Source: Paenibacillus sp. OV219
Lineage (GTDB): Bacteria > Bacillota > Bacilli > Paenibacillales > Paenibacillaceae
Direction of reading: 5' to 3'
Assembly (NCBI RefSeq): GCF_900110075.1
Contig: NZ_FOCJ01000009.1
Coordinates: 62,001-126,000 of the forward strand
DNA: 64,000 nt
A program made the position numbers and the translations under genes. Positions 16,557 through 23,702 of the stretch are shown in pieces. A model generated the notes under the pieces. That model was not told the DNA's origin. It was given only the letters and a program-made list of their open reading frames with translations, and did not search any database. How positions within the stretch are numbered: the stretch's first letter is position 1; the number at the start of each line of letters is the position of its first letter.

Positions 16557-17165
16557 ATGAAATACAATCCCGAAGAAGACGAAATTATTGATTCTGCTGA
16601 GCGATTGCGGGAGCTAGTTGGCGTACCGCATGAGGCGGTTGTGAAGAAGACAATTGACCATATCGACGATCATGTTCGAGGCTATTTGGCGAAGTGTCCG
16701 CTGTTCTTCCTAGCAACTGCGAGTGCAGAGGGACAATGCGACGTATCGCCTCGCGGTGACGGACCGGGGTTCGTGCAGGTGCTCGATGATCATACGCTGG
16801 CATTCCCTGAACGCATGGGGAACAGAAGAGTTGATTCGATGATCAACCTGCTGTCCAACCCAAGACTTGGCATGATCTGCATTTTGCCTGGGATGAATGA
16901 GGTGCTCCGTATTAATGGCCGCGCCCAAATGATCCTCAATGAATCGCTGCTGGAAAGCATGGCGCTAAATGGTAGGAAGCCGAATTTGGCAATCAAAGTT
17001 ACGGTAGAAGAATGCTTCATTCATTGCCCGCGGGCGCTCAAAACTTCCGATGTATGGGATGCTGAGACGTGGCTGAGCCGCGAGGAGTTCCCTAACATTC
17101 AGCGCATCTTCGAGGATCATATTACGAAAAACGGATATGTGATCGCAAGCGAGTCGAAGGAGTAG
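16557..17165 (+). CDS. FMN-binding PPOX-family flavoprotein (pyridoxamine 5'-phosphate oxidase-like)
   Basis: The 202-residue split-barrel protein carries CPLFFLATASAEGQCDVSPRGDGPGF and NRRVDSMINLLSNPRLGMICILPGM, matching the MSMEG_1061/DR2398-type PPOX subfamily. These bind FMN or F420 and probably reduce small molecules, rather than making pyridoxal phosphate. AAAGGAAG precedes the ATG. It follows the MFS remnant and precedes a hypothetical gene by 51 bp. The physiological substrate is unknown. Confidence 0.82.
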   Translation: MKYNPEEDEIIDSAERLRELVGVPHEAVVKKTIDHIDDHVRGYLAKCPLFFLATASAEGQCDVSPRGDGPGFVQVLDDHTLAFPERMGNRRVDSMINLLSNPRLGMICILPGMNEVLRINGRAQMILNESLLESMALNGRKPNLAIKVTVEECFIHCPRALKTSDVWDAETWLSREEFPNIQRIFEDHITKNGYVIASESKE

Positions 17166-17216
17166 AAGAGCTCTAAGGAAGCTCTATTATCGTATATAAA
17201 GGAGAATTTTCTACCG

Positions 17217-17843
17217 ATGAGTGAATTTACAGCAGGCAATCTTGTTTCCATCCAACATTTGGAGCAGCTTGAACGGTTTAACCCTACCTATAAAGGACCA
17301 TTAAACGAGAAATGGGCTGTGTTTTTTACACCGAATCCGGATATAAGCGAATCACCACCTGATGATATCTTTGCAGGGTCGAATGAGATTCCGATTCTTT
17401 ACTTTTTTAATGCGGAGGATCATGGCTGGGGCTATTCGATTGTTCATGAGCAGCAGGTTAAAGCAACATTCGAGCTCTCTTATGAAATGGAAGAGCTGTT
17501 TCTGATGAACATGGTCCAGGAGCGGTATCCGGATGAAGATCCGATCGAGCTGCTGTATCTGGGCGAGAACTCCGATCGGCTTAGAGAAGAACTGATGGAA
17601 GAGCTGCAGCAAGATCAAGAGTTTAATCAGCGTCTGAGCCGTATATTCGACAACTGTCAGGTGGAGCAGTTCCGTTTATTTGATATTGGTGATGAGTCAA
17701 TTGCGGGGCTTACGGAAATGATGACCTTCAGTTATTTGGAGGGGTTAGAGAGCCCGCATGACTTGGTTGATCAATTCAAGCAACTATTGCAGATTGATGA
17801 TATGAGCTGGGTTCGGCCTGATCGTACTTCGGATTATCTCTAA
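17217..17843 (+). CDS. Hypothetical cytoplasmic protein
   Basis: This 208-residue acidic, soluble protein is preceded by AAAGGAGA. It has no signal peptide or membrane span. An N-terminal beta region (EKWAVFFTPNPD, NEIPILYFFNAEDHGWGYSI) is followed by long amphipathic helices with many Glu/Gln (SDRLREELMEELQQDQEF). I do not recognise the family. It lies 40 bp before the ligase-like gene and could be in the same transcript. Confidence 0.65.
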   Translation: MSEFTAGNLVSIQHLEQLERFNPTYKGPLNEKWAVFFTPNPDISESPPDDIFAGSNEIPILYFFNAEDHGWGYSIVHEQQVKATFELSYEMEELFLMNMVQERYPDEDPIELLYLGENSDRLREELMEELQQDQEFNQRLSRIFDNCQVEQFRLFDIGDESIAGLTEMMTFSYLEGLESPHDLVDQFKQLLQIDDMSWVRPDRTSDYL

Positions 17844-17883
17844 AGTATTGCGGCGACAATGGTGATAGGGAGGGATGTTCAAG

Positions 17884-18801
17884 ATGCTCTTTACAACATT
17901 GAAGCCGATGCTTGCAGGCAGAGGCAAGGAAGTGTTCGATGATGATAGATTCATCTTCGAGCCGCAATATGACGGCGGGCGTCTTCTACTTCATAAGCAG
18001 CGCGAGCGTGTAGAAGCGTATACGCGATATGGGCATATCGTCACGAGCAAGTTTCCGGAGCTTCTTGAAGCGGTCCATGCAATTAAAGCGGATACGGTGA
18101 TTCTGGACTGTGAAGGCATCTGCTTGCGAGACGGGCGGCCCATATTCGATGACTTCAATCATCGTGGACGGCTTGGCAAAGCAGCTACAATTGCACAAGC
18201 AGCTAAGTTGCATCCGGCGACCTTCGTTGCCTTCGATGTGCTTTATTCAGGAGAACGGTCGCATATGGATGAGCCGCTCATGCAGAGGAAGGAACGGTTG
18301 GCCAGCATTGTAGCGGATTCGCCTGTGCTTTCGAAGACGCTGTATATAGAAGGGAAAGGCGTGGCACTCTTCGCCCTGACCAAGGAGAAAGGCATGGAAG
18401 GGATTGTCGCAAAACGGCGCGATTCTGTCTACCGGCTGGACCGGCGATCACCTGATTGGCTGTCGATTAAGCATGTCCGGACGATTGATGCTGTTATTGT
18501 CGGGTACAAGACGAATCCATTCGCGCTTGTAATTGGACTGCATTTTCGCACAATGAAGAATAAGCCTGTCGGCACTGTGGAAGAAGGCATCAGCCCGGAG
18601 GATAGGCAGGCGTTCTTGGCTATTGCGGAGCAGCTCCACACGCAGAAGGAACGCCAAACGGGGACGCAGTGGATTGTGCCGAGACTGTGCTGCCGGATCG
18701 ATTACCTCGATCGGACGGAGATGCATCAGCTACATACGACCTACTTTCGAGGCTTCTTGCCTCATCAGCGGCCGGAGGATTGTGTCTGGTCTTATAACTA
18801 A
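17884..18801 (+). CDS. ATP-dependent DNA ligase-like protein with altered motif I
   Basis: The 305-residue protein aligns with the nucleotidyltransferase and OB parts of LigD-type ligases: motif III VAFDVLY, motif IV EGIVAKR, motif V WLSIKHVRTIDAVIVGY. In motif I, where the nucleophilic lysine of KxDG should be, the sequence reads FEPQYDGGR, so the AMP-accepting Lys is Gln28. Motif V also has Ser-Ile-Lys instead of the usual basic pair. The protein may be inactive as a ligase, may act from pre-adenylated DNA, or may be a binding protein in end-joining. No Ku gene is in the window. ATG 17884 is spaced better from ATAGGGAGGG than ATG 17875. Confidence 0.75.
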   Translation: MLFTTLKPMLAGRGKEVFDDDRFIFEPQYDGGRLLLHKQRERVEAYTRYGHIVTSKFPELLEAVHAIKADTVILDCEGICLRDGRPIFDDFNHRGRLGKAATIAQAAKLHPATFVAFDVLYSGERSHMDEPLMQRKERLASIVADSPVLSKTLYIEGKGVALFALTKEKGMEGIVAKRRDSVYRLDRRSPDWLSIKHVRTIDAVIVGYKTNPFALVIGLHFRTMKNKPVGTVEEGISPEDRQAFLAIAEQLHTQKERQTGTQWIVPRLCCRIDYLDRTEMHQLHTTYFRGFLPHQRPEDCVWSYN

Positions 18802-18828
18802 TCTTAAGGTGAGAGGAGTTGCCTGCCA

Positions 18829-19140
18829 ATGATTGTAACTATTGTAAACGTATTCGTGTTGCAGGAGCATGTCGAGGCATTCATAGCCGCGACGCTGGAT
18901 AATCACCTTGGTTCCGTGCAAGAGGACGGCAATCTACGGTTTGATATTTTGCAACACCGGGATGATCCGACCGTGTTCACGCTGTATGAGGCGTATGAAT
19001 CGGACGAAGCGGCAGCGAAGCATAAGGAAACGAGCCATTATTTGAAATGGCGGGATACGGTAGCACCTTGGATGGCGAAAGCACGTGTTGGTACGCCGCA
19101 CCGGGTCATAGCGCCTGCGGAGGCTTCGCAATGGCGGTAA
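18829..19140 (+). CDS. ABM-domain monooxygenase-like protein
   Basis: The 103-residue antibiotic-biosynthesis-monooxygenase (dimeric ferredoxin-like) domain has the family pattern VNVFVLQEHVEAFIAATLDN, NLRFDILQHRDDPTVFTLYE and AAAKHKETSHYLKW. Relatives such as LsrG and YgiN act on autoinducer-2 phosphate or quinols. The gene is translationally coupled to the next one, whose ATG lies inside its last codons, so the two products probably work on one pathway. Confidence 0.82.
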   Translation: MIVTIVNVFVLQEHVEAFIAATLDNHLGSVQEDGNLRFDILQHRDDPTVFTLYEAYESDEAAAKHKETSHYLKWRDTVAPWMAKARVGTPHRVIAPAEASQWR

Positions 19141-20342
19141 ATTGGCAAACGGCTCCATTCACATTTACTGGAACACCTCAAATCATATTCGGTATTGGTA
19201 CGCTTCATAAGCTGGTTGATGTGCTGCCAGAGGGAACGCGGCGCGTTCTGTTTGTAATGGGCGGCTTTGGACAGTCGAACGCGGATAAGTGGAAGCGTGT
19301 TGCAGATTCGCTTGCTGCCGCAAGCATCGCCTATGATATCGTCTCTATCCGCCATGAGCCTACGGTGGAATGGGTGGATGAGGCGGTGGAACGCTGCCGC
19401 AGTGGAGCTCCGGTGGATGCGGTTATCGCCATTGGCGGCGGGAGCGCGATGGATGCGGGTAAAGCGGTATCCGCGATGCTGACGACAGAGCCAGGCGATA
19501 CGGTGCTGCATTATTTGGAAGGGCAGCCGTCATTCCGAGCGCATAAGGGGAGCAAAGTCTTCTTCGTCGCCGTCCCGACAACGTCCGGAACCGGCAGCGA
19601 AATGACGAAGAATGCCGTGATCTCCATCAAAGGTGGTTTCAAGCGTTCATTGCGGCATGACCGGTTTATTCCCGATGTCGCCATCGTGGATGGCAGCCTC
19701 ACCATGAGTTGCAAGGCATCGGTGAAGGCCGCGAGCGGTCTCGATGCGCTAACGCAATTGATCGAATCGTATGTATCGACGAAGGCTTCGCCGATGACAG
19801 ATGCGCTTGCTTTATCCGGTATCGAAGCTGCTGCGGGTAGCTTGCTGCCGATCTGTACCAGCGATGCCGAGAATGTGGAGCTGCACGAGCGGATGGCTTA
19901 CGCCTCCATGATGTCAGGCATTACGCTGGCGCATGCGGGGCTTGGGCTTGTTCACGGTTTTGCTGCGCCGCTCGGCGGTCAATTCCCGATTCCGCATGGC
20001 GTCATCTGCGGAACGCTGCTGGCGGAAGTGACGAGGCGCAACATTGAACATTTGCGTCTAGCAGAAGGGGAAGCAGCTGCTGTTGCCGCTATAGGCTTGG
20101 CGAAGTACGCTGCTGTCGGCGCACTCGTAACTGGTCATCCGAAGGAAGATGTGGAGGGCTGCCGCGTGCGGTTAGTTGAGACGTTAGAGGCATGGACGGA
20201 GTCGCTGCAAATCCAGAGGCTTGGCGCATATGGCGTCCATGCGGAGAATCTGGATGCAGTGCTTGCTGCGTCAGATAATAAGCAGAGTCCGATTCAGCTG
20301 GACAAAGCTGTGATGCGGGAGGTATTGCTGGCGCGGATCTAG
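19131..20342 (+). CDS. Iron-containing alcohol dehydrogenase
   Basis: The 403-residue group III dehydrogenase has GGGSAMDAGKAVSAM and the nucleotide-binding PTTSGTGSEMTKNAVI. The iron site includes Asp (SGLDALTQLIES) and the His residues of HAGLGLVHGFAAP and PIPHGVICG. It interconverts an alcohol and an aldehyde or ketone with NAD(P). ATG 19131 overlaps the stop of the ABM gene and begins the natural N-terminus (AVNWQTAPFTFTGTPQIIFG); the longer upstream frame is an artefact. Pairing with an ABM protein recalls detoxification or breakdown of a reactive carbonyl. Confidence 0.86.
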   Translation: MAVNWQTAPFTFTGTPQIIFGIGTLHKLVDVLPEGTRRVLFVMGGFGQSNADKWKRVADSLAAASIAYDIVSIRHEPTVEWVDEAVERCRSGAPVDAVIAIGGGSAMDAGKAVSAMLTTEPGDTVLHYLEGQPSFRAHKGSKVFFVAVPTTSGTGSEMTKNAVISIKGGFKRSLRHDRFIPDVAIVDGSLTMSCKASVKAASGLDALTQLIESYVSTKASPMTDALALSGIEAAAGSLLPICTSDAENVELHERMAYASMMSGITLAHAGLGLVHGFAAPLGGQFPIPHGVICGTLLAEVTRRNIEHLRLAEGEAAAVAAIGLAKYAAVGALVTGHPKEDVEGCRVRLVETLEAWTESLQIQRLGAYGVHAENLDAVLAASDNKQSPIQLDKAVMREVLLARI

Positions 20343-20378
20343 TTAGCATCTAGCGGAGTGTGGCCTGTGGCGAATAGA

Positions 20379-20418
20379 AAAGAAGACTGTTTCCTTGAAT
20401 GAGGAAGCAGTCTTCTTC
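20379..20418. terminator. Bidirectional terminator between convergent genes
   Basis: AGAAGACTGTTTCCT pairs with AGGAAGCAGTCTTCT (one mismatch) across a short loop. T-rich on the plus strand and A-rich before the stem, it can stop both the dehydrogenase transcript and the opposing gene at 20454. Confidence 0.8.
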
Positions 20419-20453
20419 TCGTTGGAGTGAATATTCGGATCTGTAAAGCTGGC

Positions 20454-20930
20454 CTACCGGATTGTAATTGAAGCTAAATCCCGGATGACCCAGCTCTTGC
20501 TCTCGGTGTCCGCAACTTGATCCGCATAATGCGTCGCTGTCTTAGCGGCTTTTTTCATGTTCTCCGCTTGCTTCAGCACAGCATAAGCTCTAGCGGCGGC
20601 CTCGTAGCCGTAAGCGATATAGAATGGTTCGAGCTCCGCAGCCTCGCTGACCTCGATGCAGCGGTTCGAATAGGCCAGCGCTTGCTCGCCGCTTTGGGTA
20701 ACAGCATATACGCGCGCAAGCTGCCAATAGCCGATCGAGAGATTTCGCTGCGTATGCTCCGACGCCTGCGTCCAGTGCCAGAACGAGCTGTGGCACAGAT
20801 GCACCATCATTTCATCGTCGATGGTAGTGCGGTCCTTCTTATCTAGCAAATCCCAAACTTGATTGAAGCAGGAGGAAGCAAGTGCTTTATGTGTCAACGT
20901 TGACGTCAATTGGATCAGCTCCTGTAGCAT
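20454..20930 (-). CDS. Small TPR-like helical protein of unknown function
   Basis: The 158-residue all-alpha protein has repeated helix pairs: FNQVWDLLDKKDR, QRNLSIGYWQLARVYAVTQS with EQALAYSNRCIEV, and YGYEAAARAYAVLKQAENMK. The A-Y-A/G spacing is tetratricopeptide-like. There is no catalytic motif, so it is probably a protein-binding scaffold. It is the last gene before a bidirectional terminator. Confidence 0.65.
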   Translation of the reverse strand: MLQELIQLTSTLTHKALASSCFNQVWDLLDKKDRTTIDDEMMVHLCHSSFWHWTQASEHTQRNLSIGYWQLARVYAVTQSGEQALAYSNRCIEVSEAAELEPFYIAYGYEAAARAYAVLKQAENMKKAAKTATHYADQVADTESKSWVIRDLASITIR

Positions 20931-21040
20931 TTCAGTTTGTCAAGCATTTTCCAAAGATTTAAAACGGTATATCAAATCTCGTTCCTCATTCTTATACTGG
21001 TCATAGATAATAAAATTCCGGTTAGGGGACGAGCGAGAAG

Positions 21041-21172
21041 ATGGATGAACTTCGCAGAGCCGTTGAAGAGTTAATGAAGGAAATTCCTGAATTGCGCGAT
21101 GTGTCAAGCGATGAGTTGATTCAGCTCATTCAGGCGCTCCTTATTGCAGCTCGTCAAAAACAAGCTGAATGA
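21041..21172 (+). CDS. Small acidic helical protein (43 residues)
   Basis: ATG 21041 opens a 43-codon frame beginning MDELRRAVEELMKEIPELRD and continuing as a second amphipathic helix (LIQLIQALLIAARQKQ). The composition is protein-like. Its end overlaps, tail to tail, the last codons of the XRE gene on the opposite strand (21141 on). An AGGGGAC stretch 12 bases upstream is a mediocre ribosome site. Possibly a small regulator partner; function unknown. Confidence 0.4.
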   Translation: MDELRRAVEELMKEIPELRDVSSDELIQLIQALLIAARQKQAE

Positions 21173-21485
21173 TCGTCTCCAGCTTCTCTCTCGTGCGCTG
21201 GTTCGCAAGATTAATGTTGTAACGTGCAACGAGATCTTTAATAATCATTTCTTCCCGTGTGGCCGACATCGGTCTGTGCTTGAACTCCTTGCCTGTCGTT
21301 AACCAATCCACGCTCACCTCGAAGTAAGCGGCGATCTGGGCCGTCATTTCGTGGCCGGGTTCACGCTTGTTCGTCTCGTACATGCCTAAGGTGCTTTTCC
21401 CAATGTTAAGCCGTTTCGCAAACTCCTCTTGGGACATATCTTTTCTGTACCTCAAATATGCGAGTCGTTCTCCGAATGTATGCAA
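21141..21485 (-). CDS. XRE-family transcriptional regulator 1
   Basis: The 114-residue protein has an N-terminal Cro/C1-type helix-turn-helix (FGERLAYLRYRKDMSQEEF, RLNIGKSTLGMYETNKREPG, IAAYFEVSVDWLTTG) and a short C-terminal helical tail (QRTREKLETIIQLVFDEL) that may dimerise. It is a monocistronic gene running opposite to the small ORF at 21041 and divergent from the LytTR gene. No GATAC-type operator is near it, so it is probably unrelated to the regulator at 55867. Confidence 0.85.
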   Translation of the reverse strand: MHTFGERLAYLRYRKDMSQEEFAKRLNIGKSTLGMYETNKREPGHEMTAQIAAYFEVSVDWLTTGKEFKHRPMSATREEMIIKDLVARYNINLANQRTREKLETIIQLVFDELQ

Positions 21486-21657
21486 AGTGCACCTCCATCA
21501 GCAAAGCGCTAATCAACTGATATTATATCTTACAACAGAAGGACGGGTTTTTGGCCGAGCTCTTAATGTGATCATTAACTATTTACAATCACTATACGTG
21601 ACTATATACTAAAAAATGATCTGTACAGCTATTAGCTCGTGGAGGTGAACATACGAA

Positions 21658-22104
21658 TTGACTCTTAACGGATGCCCAATCGCAAGTCGCTCGCCGATCT
21701 ATGTCTACTGCGTGAAGACGGAGCCCCAGAATGATCGCGTCATATGCAGAAGCTTGAACATCACAACAGAGGTTTTGTATATGGGTGTAACGCCGCGCCT
21801 AGATGGAAGGTCAAGCTATAAGGCGGGTATTCCGATGTTCGTTACGAAGGATGGGACGTATTTGCAGCTCGGTAACCTCACCGCCTATAAGGATGTGCTG
21901 TCACCACTTGGGTTCGATCGGTTCCATCCGTCCTGCTTGGTGAATGTGCGTCTTATCGACCGGATTGAAGCGGGACCGTATGGTAATGAAGCGTATTTCA
22001 AGGGAGCGGACAATATCTCTGTGCCGATCTCTAAGGCGCGGACCGTAAAGTACAAGCATTTGGTTGTGAAGGTAGGCTCAGACAACATTCCTCCGTTAAG
22101 ATGA
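21658..22104 (+). CDS. LytTR-domain DNA-binding protein
   Basis: The 148-residue protein has its C-terminal 90 residues matching a LytTR domain: TYLQLGNLTAYKDVL, FDRFHPSCLVNVRLIDRIE and ISVPISKARTVKYKHL. No receiver domain is fused, so it is a stand-alone LytTR regulator of the kind common in Paenibacillus. TTG 21658 follows GGAGGTGA by nine bases. It may regulate the adjacent GH172 gene or itself; targets unknown. Confidence 0.8.
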   Translation: MTLNGCPIASRSPIYVYCVKTEPQNDRVICRSLNITTEVLYMGVTPRLDGRSSYKAGIPMFVTKDGTYLQLGNLTAYKDVLSPLGFDRFHPSCLVNVRLIDRIEAGPYGNEAYFKGADNISVPISKARTVKYKHLVVKVGSDNIPPLR

Positions 22105-22182
22105 CAATGATCCTAGTACCAACATTTCTCTGAATCTATTATGATAGCGGTGAAGCGCTTTTATAGGGAGGATGCCGAAGTG

Positions 22183-23289
22183 ATGTATCAGTTGAAGAAG
22201 GCGAGCAGCAGAGCGTTTACGGCAGAGAACAGATCAGGGGCTGTAGGAAGCGGGGGGCAAGCGAACAATGGACGCAAAGGAGCGCCGTGTATCGTGGGCT
22301 TTAATCAGGGGCAGACGATAGAACTGCTCAATTGTGAGGGTGCTGGTGTCATAAGGCATATCTGGATGACGCTGCCGCCTGGCAATGTCGATCATATGCG
22401 GAACGTTATTCTGCGCATGTACTGGGATGGGCAGGAGCATCCAAGTGTAGAGGCGCCAATCGGCGACTTCTTCGGCGTCGCTCACGGACGACAGCGCAAG
22501 ATGCAATCGGACTGTGTCTCCATGCAAGCTGGTAAAGGCTTCAACTGCTGGATTCCAATGCCGTTCCAGAAGAAGGCGGTCATTACAATCGAGAACGATT
22601 CCAACTCCAATGTCGCCATGCTGTTCTACCAGATTGATGCGACAGTTGGCGACGAGCTGAACGATCAAGCCGGTTACTTCCATGCGCGGTTCCGGCGCAG
22701 CAATCCATGCCCGATACACGAGGATTTCGTCATTGCCGACAATATCAAAGGACAAGGCGTATATCTCGGCACGACGCTCGGGGTGCGCAGCATCTACCGC
22801 GATTGTTGGTGGGGCGAGGGCGAAGTGAAATTTTATATCGATGGGGACGCTGACTATCCAACAATATGTGGTACCGGCGCCGAGGATTATATGGGCTCCG
22901 CTTGGGGACTGGAAGAGGTGCTGACGCCTTATCAAGGTGCTCCGCTCGTAGATGGCGAGAACGGGCTGTATTCGATCTATCGGTTCCATGTGCGAGATCC
23001 GATTTACTTCCAGGACAGTCTCAAAGTGACGGTTCAACAGATCGGCTATGGGCCAATCGACAAGGCCGAGCGTTATTTCGGCGACAGCCTCGTTCATTAT
23101 CGTGCCGCCGGCGCCTCTGAGGAAGATGACCACCGGTATTTCGAGCTGAGTGACGACTATTGCGCAGTCGCCTACTGGTACCAGACTCTGCCATCGCAGC
23201 CGTTCGATCATTTCCCGAATAGGGAGGAGCGGAGCAAGGATCTACTGGACAGCGAAGGCGAGGAAGGTCCGACGCGAAGCGATGTTTAG
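22183..23289 (+). CDS. GH172 (DUF2961) family glycoside hydrolase-like protein
   Basis: The 368-residue protein carries the DUF2961 landmarks: RHIWMTLPPGN, RMYWDGQEHPSVEAPIGDFFG, FNCWIPMPFQKKAVITIEN and GTGAEDYMGSAWGLEE. GH172 enzymes studied so far act on alpha-fructofuranoside or arabinofuranoside links and assemble as jelly-roll oligomers. There is no signal peptide, so the substrate is probably taken up first. ATG 22183 (or GTG 22180) follows GGGAGG; the longer frame from 22141 includes a GAAGCGCTTTT element that is more likely regulatory. Confidence 0.82.
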   Translation: MYQLKKASSRAFTAENRSGAVGSGGQANNGRKGAPCIVGFNQGQTIELLNCEGAGVIRHIWMTLPPGNVDHMRNVILRMYWDGQEHPSVEAPIGDFFGVAHGRQRKMQSDCVSMQAGKGFNCWIPMPFQKKAVITIENDSNSNVAMLFYQIDATVGDELNDQAGYFHARFRRSNPCPIHEDFVIADNIKGQGVYLGTTLGVRSIYRDCWWGEGEVKFYIDGDADYPTICGTGAEDYMGSAWGLEEVLTPYQGAPLVDGENGLYSIYRFHVRDPIYFQDSLKVTVQQIGYGPIDKAERYFGDSLVHYRAAGASEEDDHRYFELSDDYCAVAYWYQTLPSQPFDHFPNREERSKDLLDSEGEEGPTRSDV

Positions 23290-23326
23290 AGTCTTGAGGC
23301 AATATTGAGGAAGTATTAATCCAATC

Positions 23327-23372
23327 AGAGGTTTTTCATGAGTTTATCAAACTTGTGGATAGCCTCTTTTTT
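23327..23372 (+). terminator. Terminator (repeated family, copy 3)
   Basis: AGAGG (23327-23331) pairs with CCTCT (23363-23367), with an inner AGTTT-ATC-AAACT hairpin at 23341-23353, then TTTTTT. The CATG and ACTTGTGG arms are shared with copy 2. Confidence 0.85.
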
Positions 23373-23570
23373 CATATTATCTATGGTATAGCGCTAATAA
23401 TATACCAGTAATTGGATTTTTATTCATATTCATGCTCTTTGACCTCATATTGACATTCCCGTCTGAAACAATTATAATATTTGAGATAAATTGCTTCTGT
23501 GGGATATCAGGAGCAACGTTGCTCGTTTCAAATCTCGTTGTGTAACCGCGCACCTAAGAGCTCTAATCAA

Positions 23571-23606
23571 GCAAGAAGGCCTATGTTGCCGGCTTGCTTT
23601 TTCTTT
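23571..23606 (+). terminator. Hairpin with T-tract in the leader of the 23703 gene
   Basis: AAGCAAG...GGC pairs with GCC...CTTGCTT followed by TTTTCTTTT, about 100 bp before the next start codon. It could terminate upstream readthrough or act as an attenuator. The other bases of the 23290-23702 gap hold the copy-3 terminator and no recognisable aptamer or ORF; a GGAGCAACGTTGCTC palindrome lies at about 23510. Confidence 0.55.
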
Positions 23607-23702
23607 TCTAAACGTTGGTCGGAATGATTAATTTACGGCGCACATGGTGCTTGTCCTCGTATGAAATGAGAGAATCTAAGTTTATTATATATTAGGAGGG
23701 TC

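Noticed and set aside
22150-22165. cre site before the GH172 gene
   Set aside because: GAAGCGCTTTT has the core palindrome, but three fixed positions of the CcpA consensus fail on either strand.
22234-23211. Minus-strand frame of 325 codons
   Set aside because: It is a shadow of the GH172 gene, which matches its family on the plus strand; long shadows arise there from codon bias.
23460-23610. Riboswitch or T-box upstream of the 23703 gene
   Set aside because: AACCGCG and a terminator hairpin are suggestive, but the conserved T-box GGTGG core, stem I features and any known aptamer core are absent. Only the hairpin is reported.
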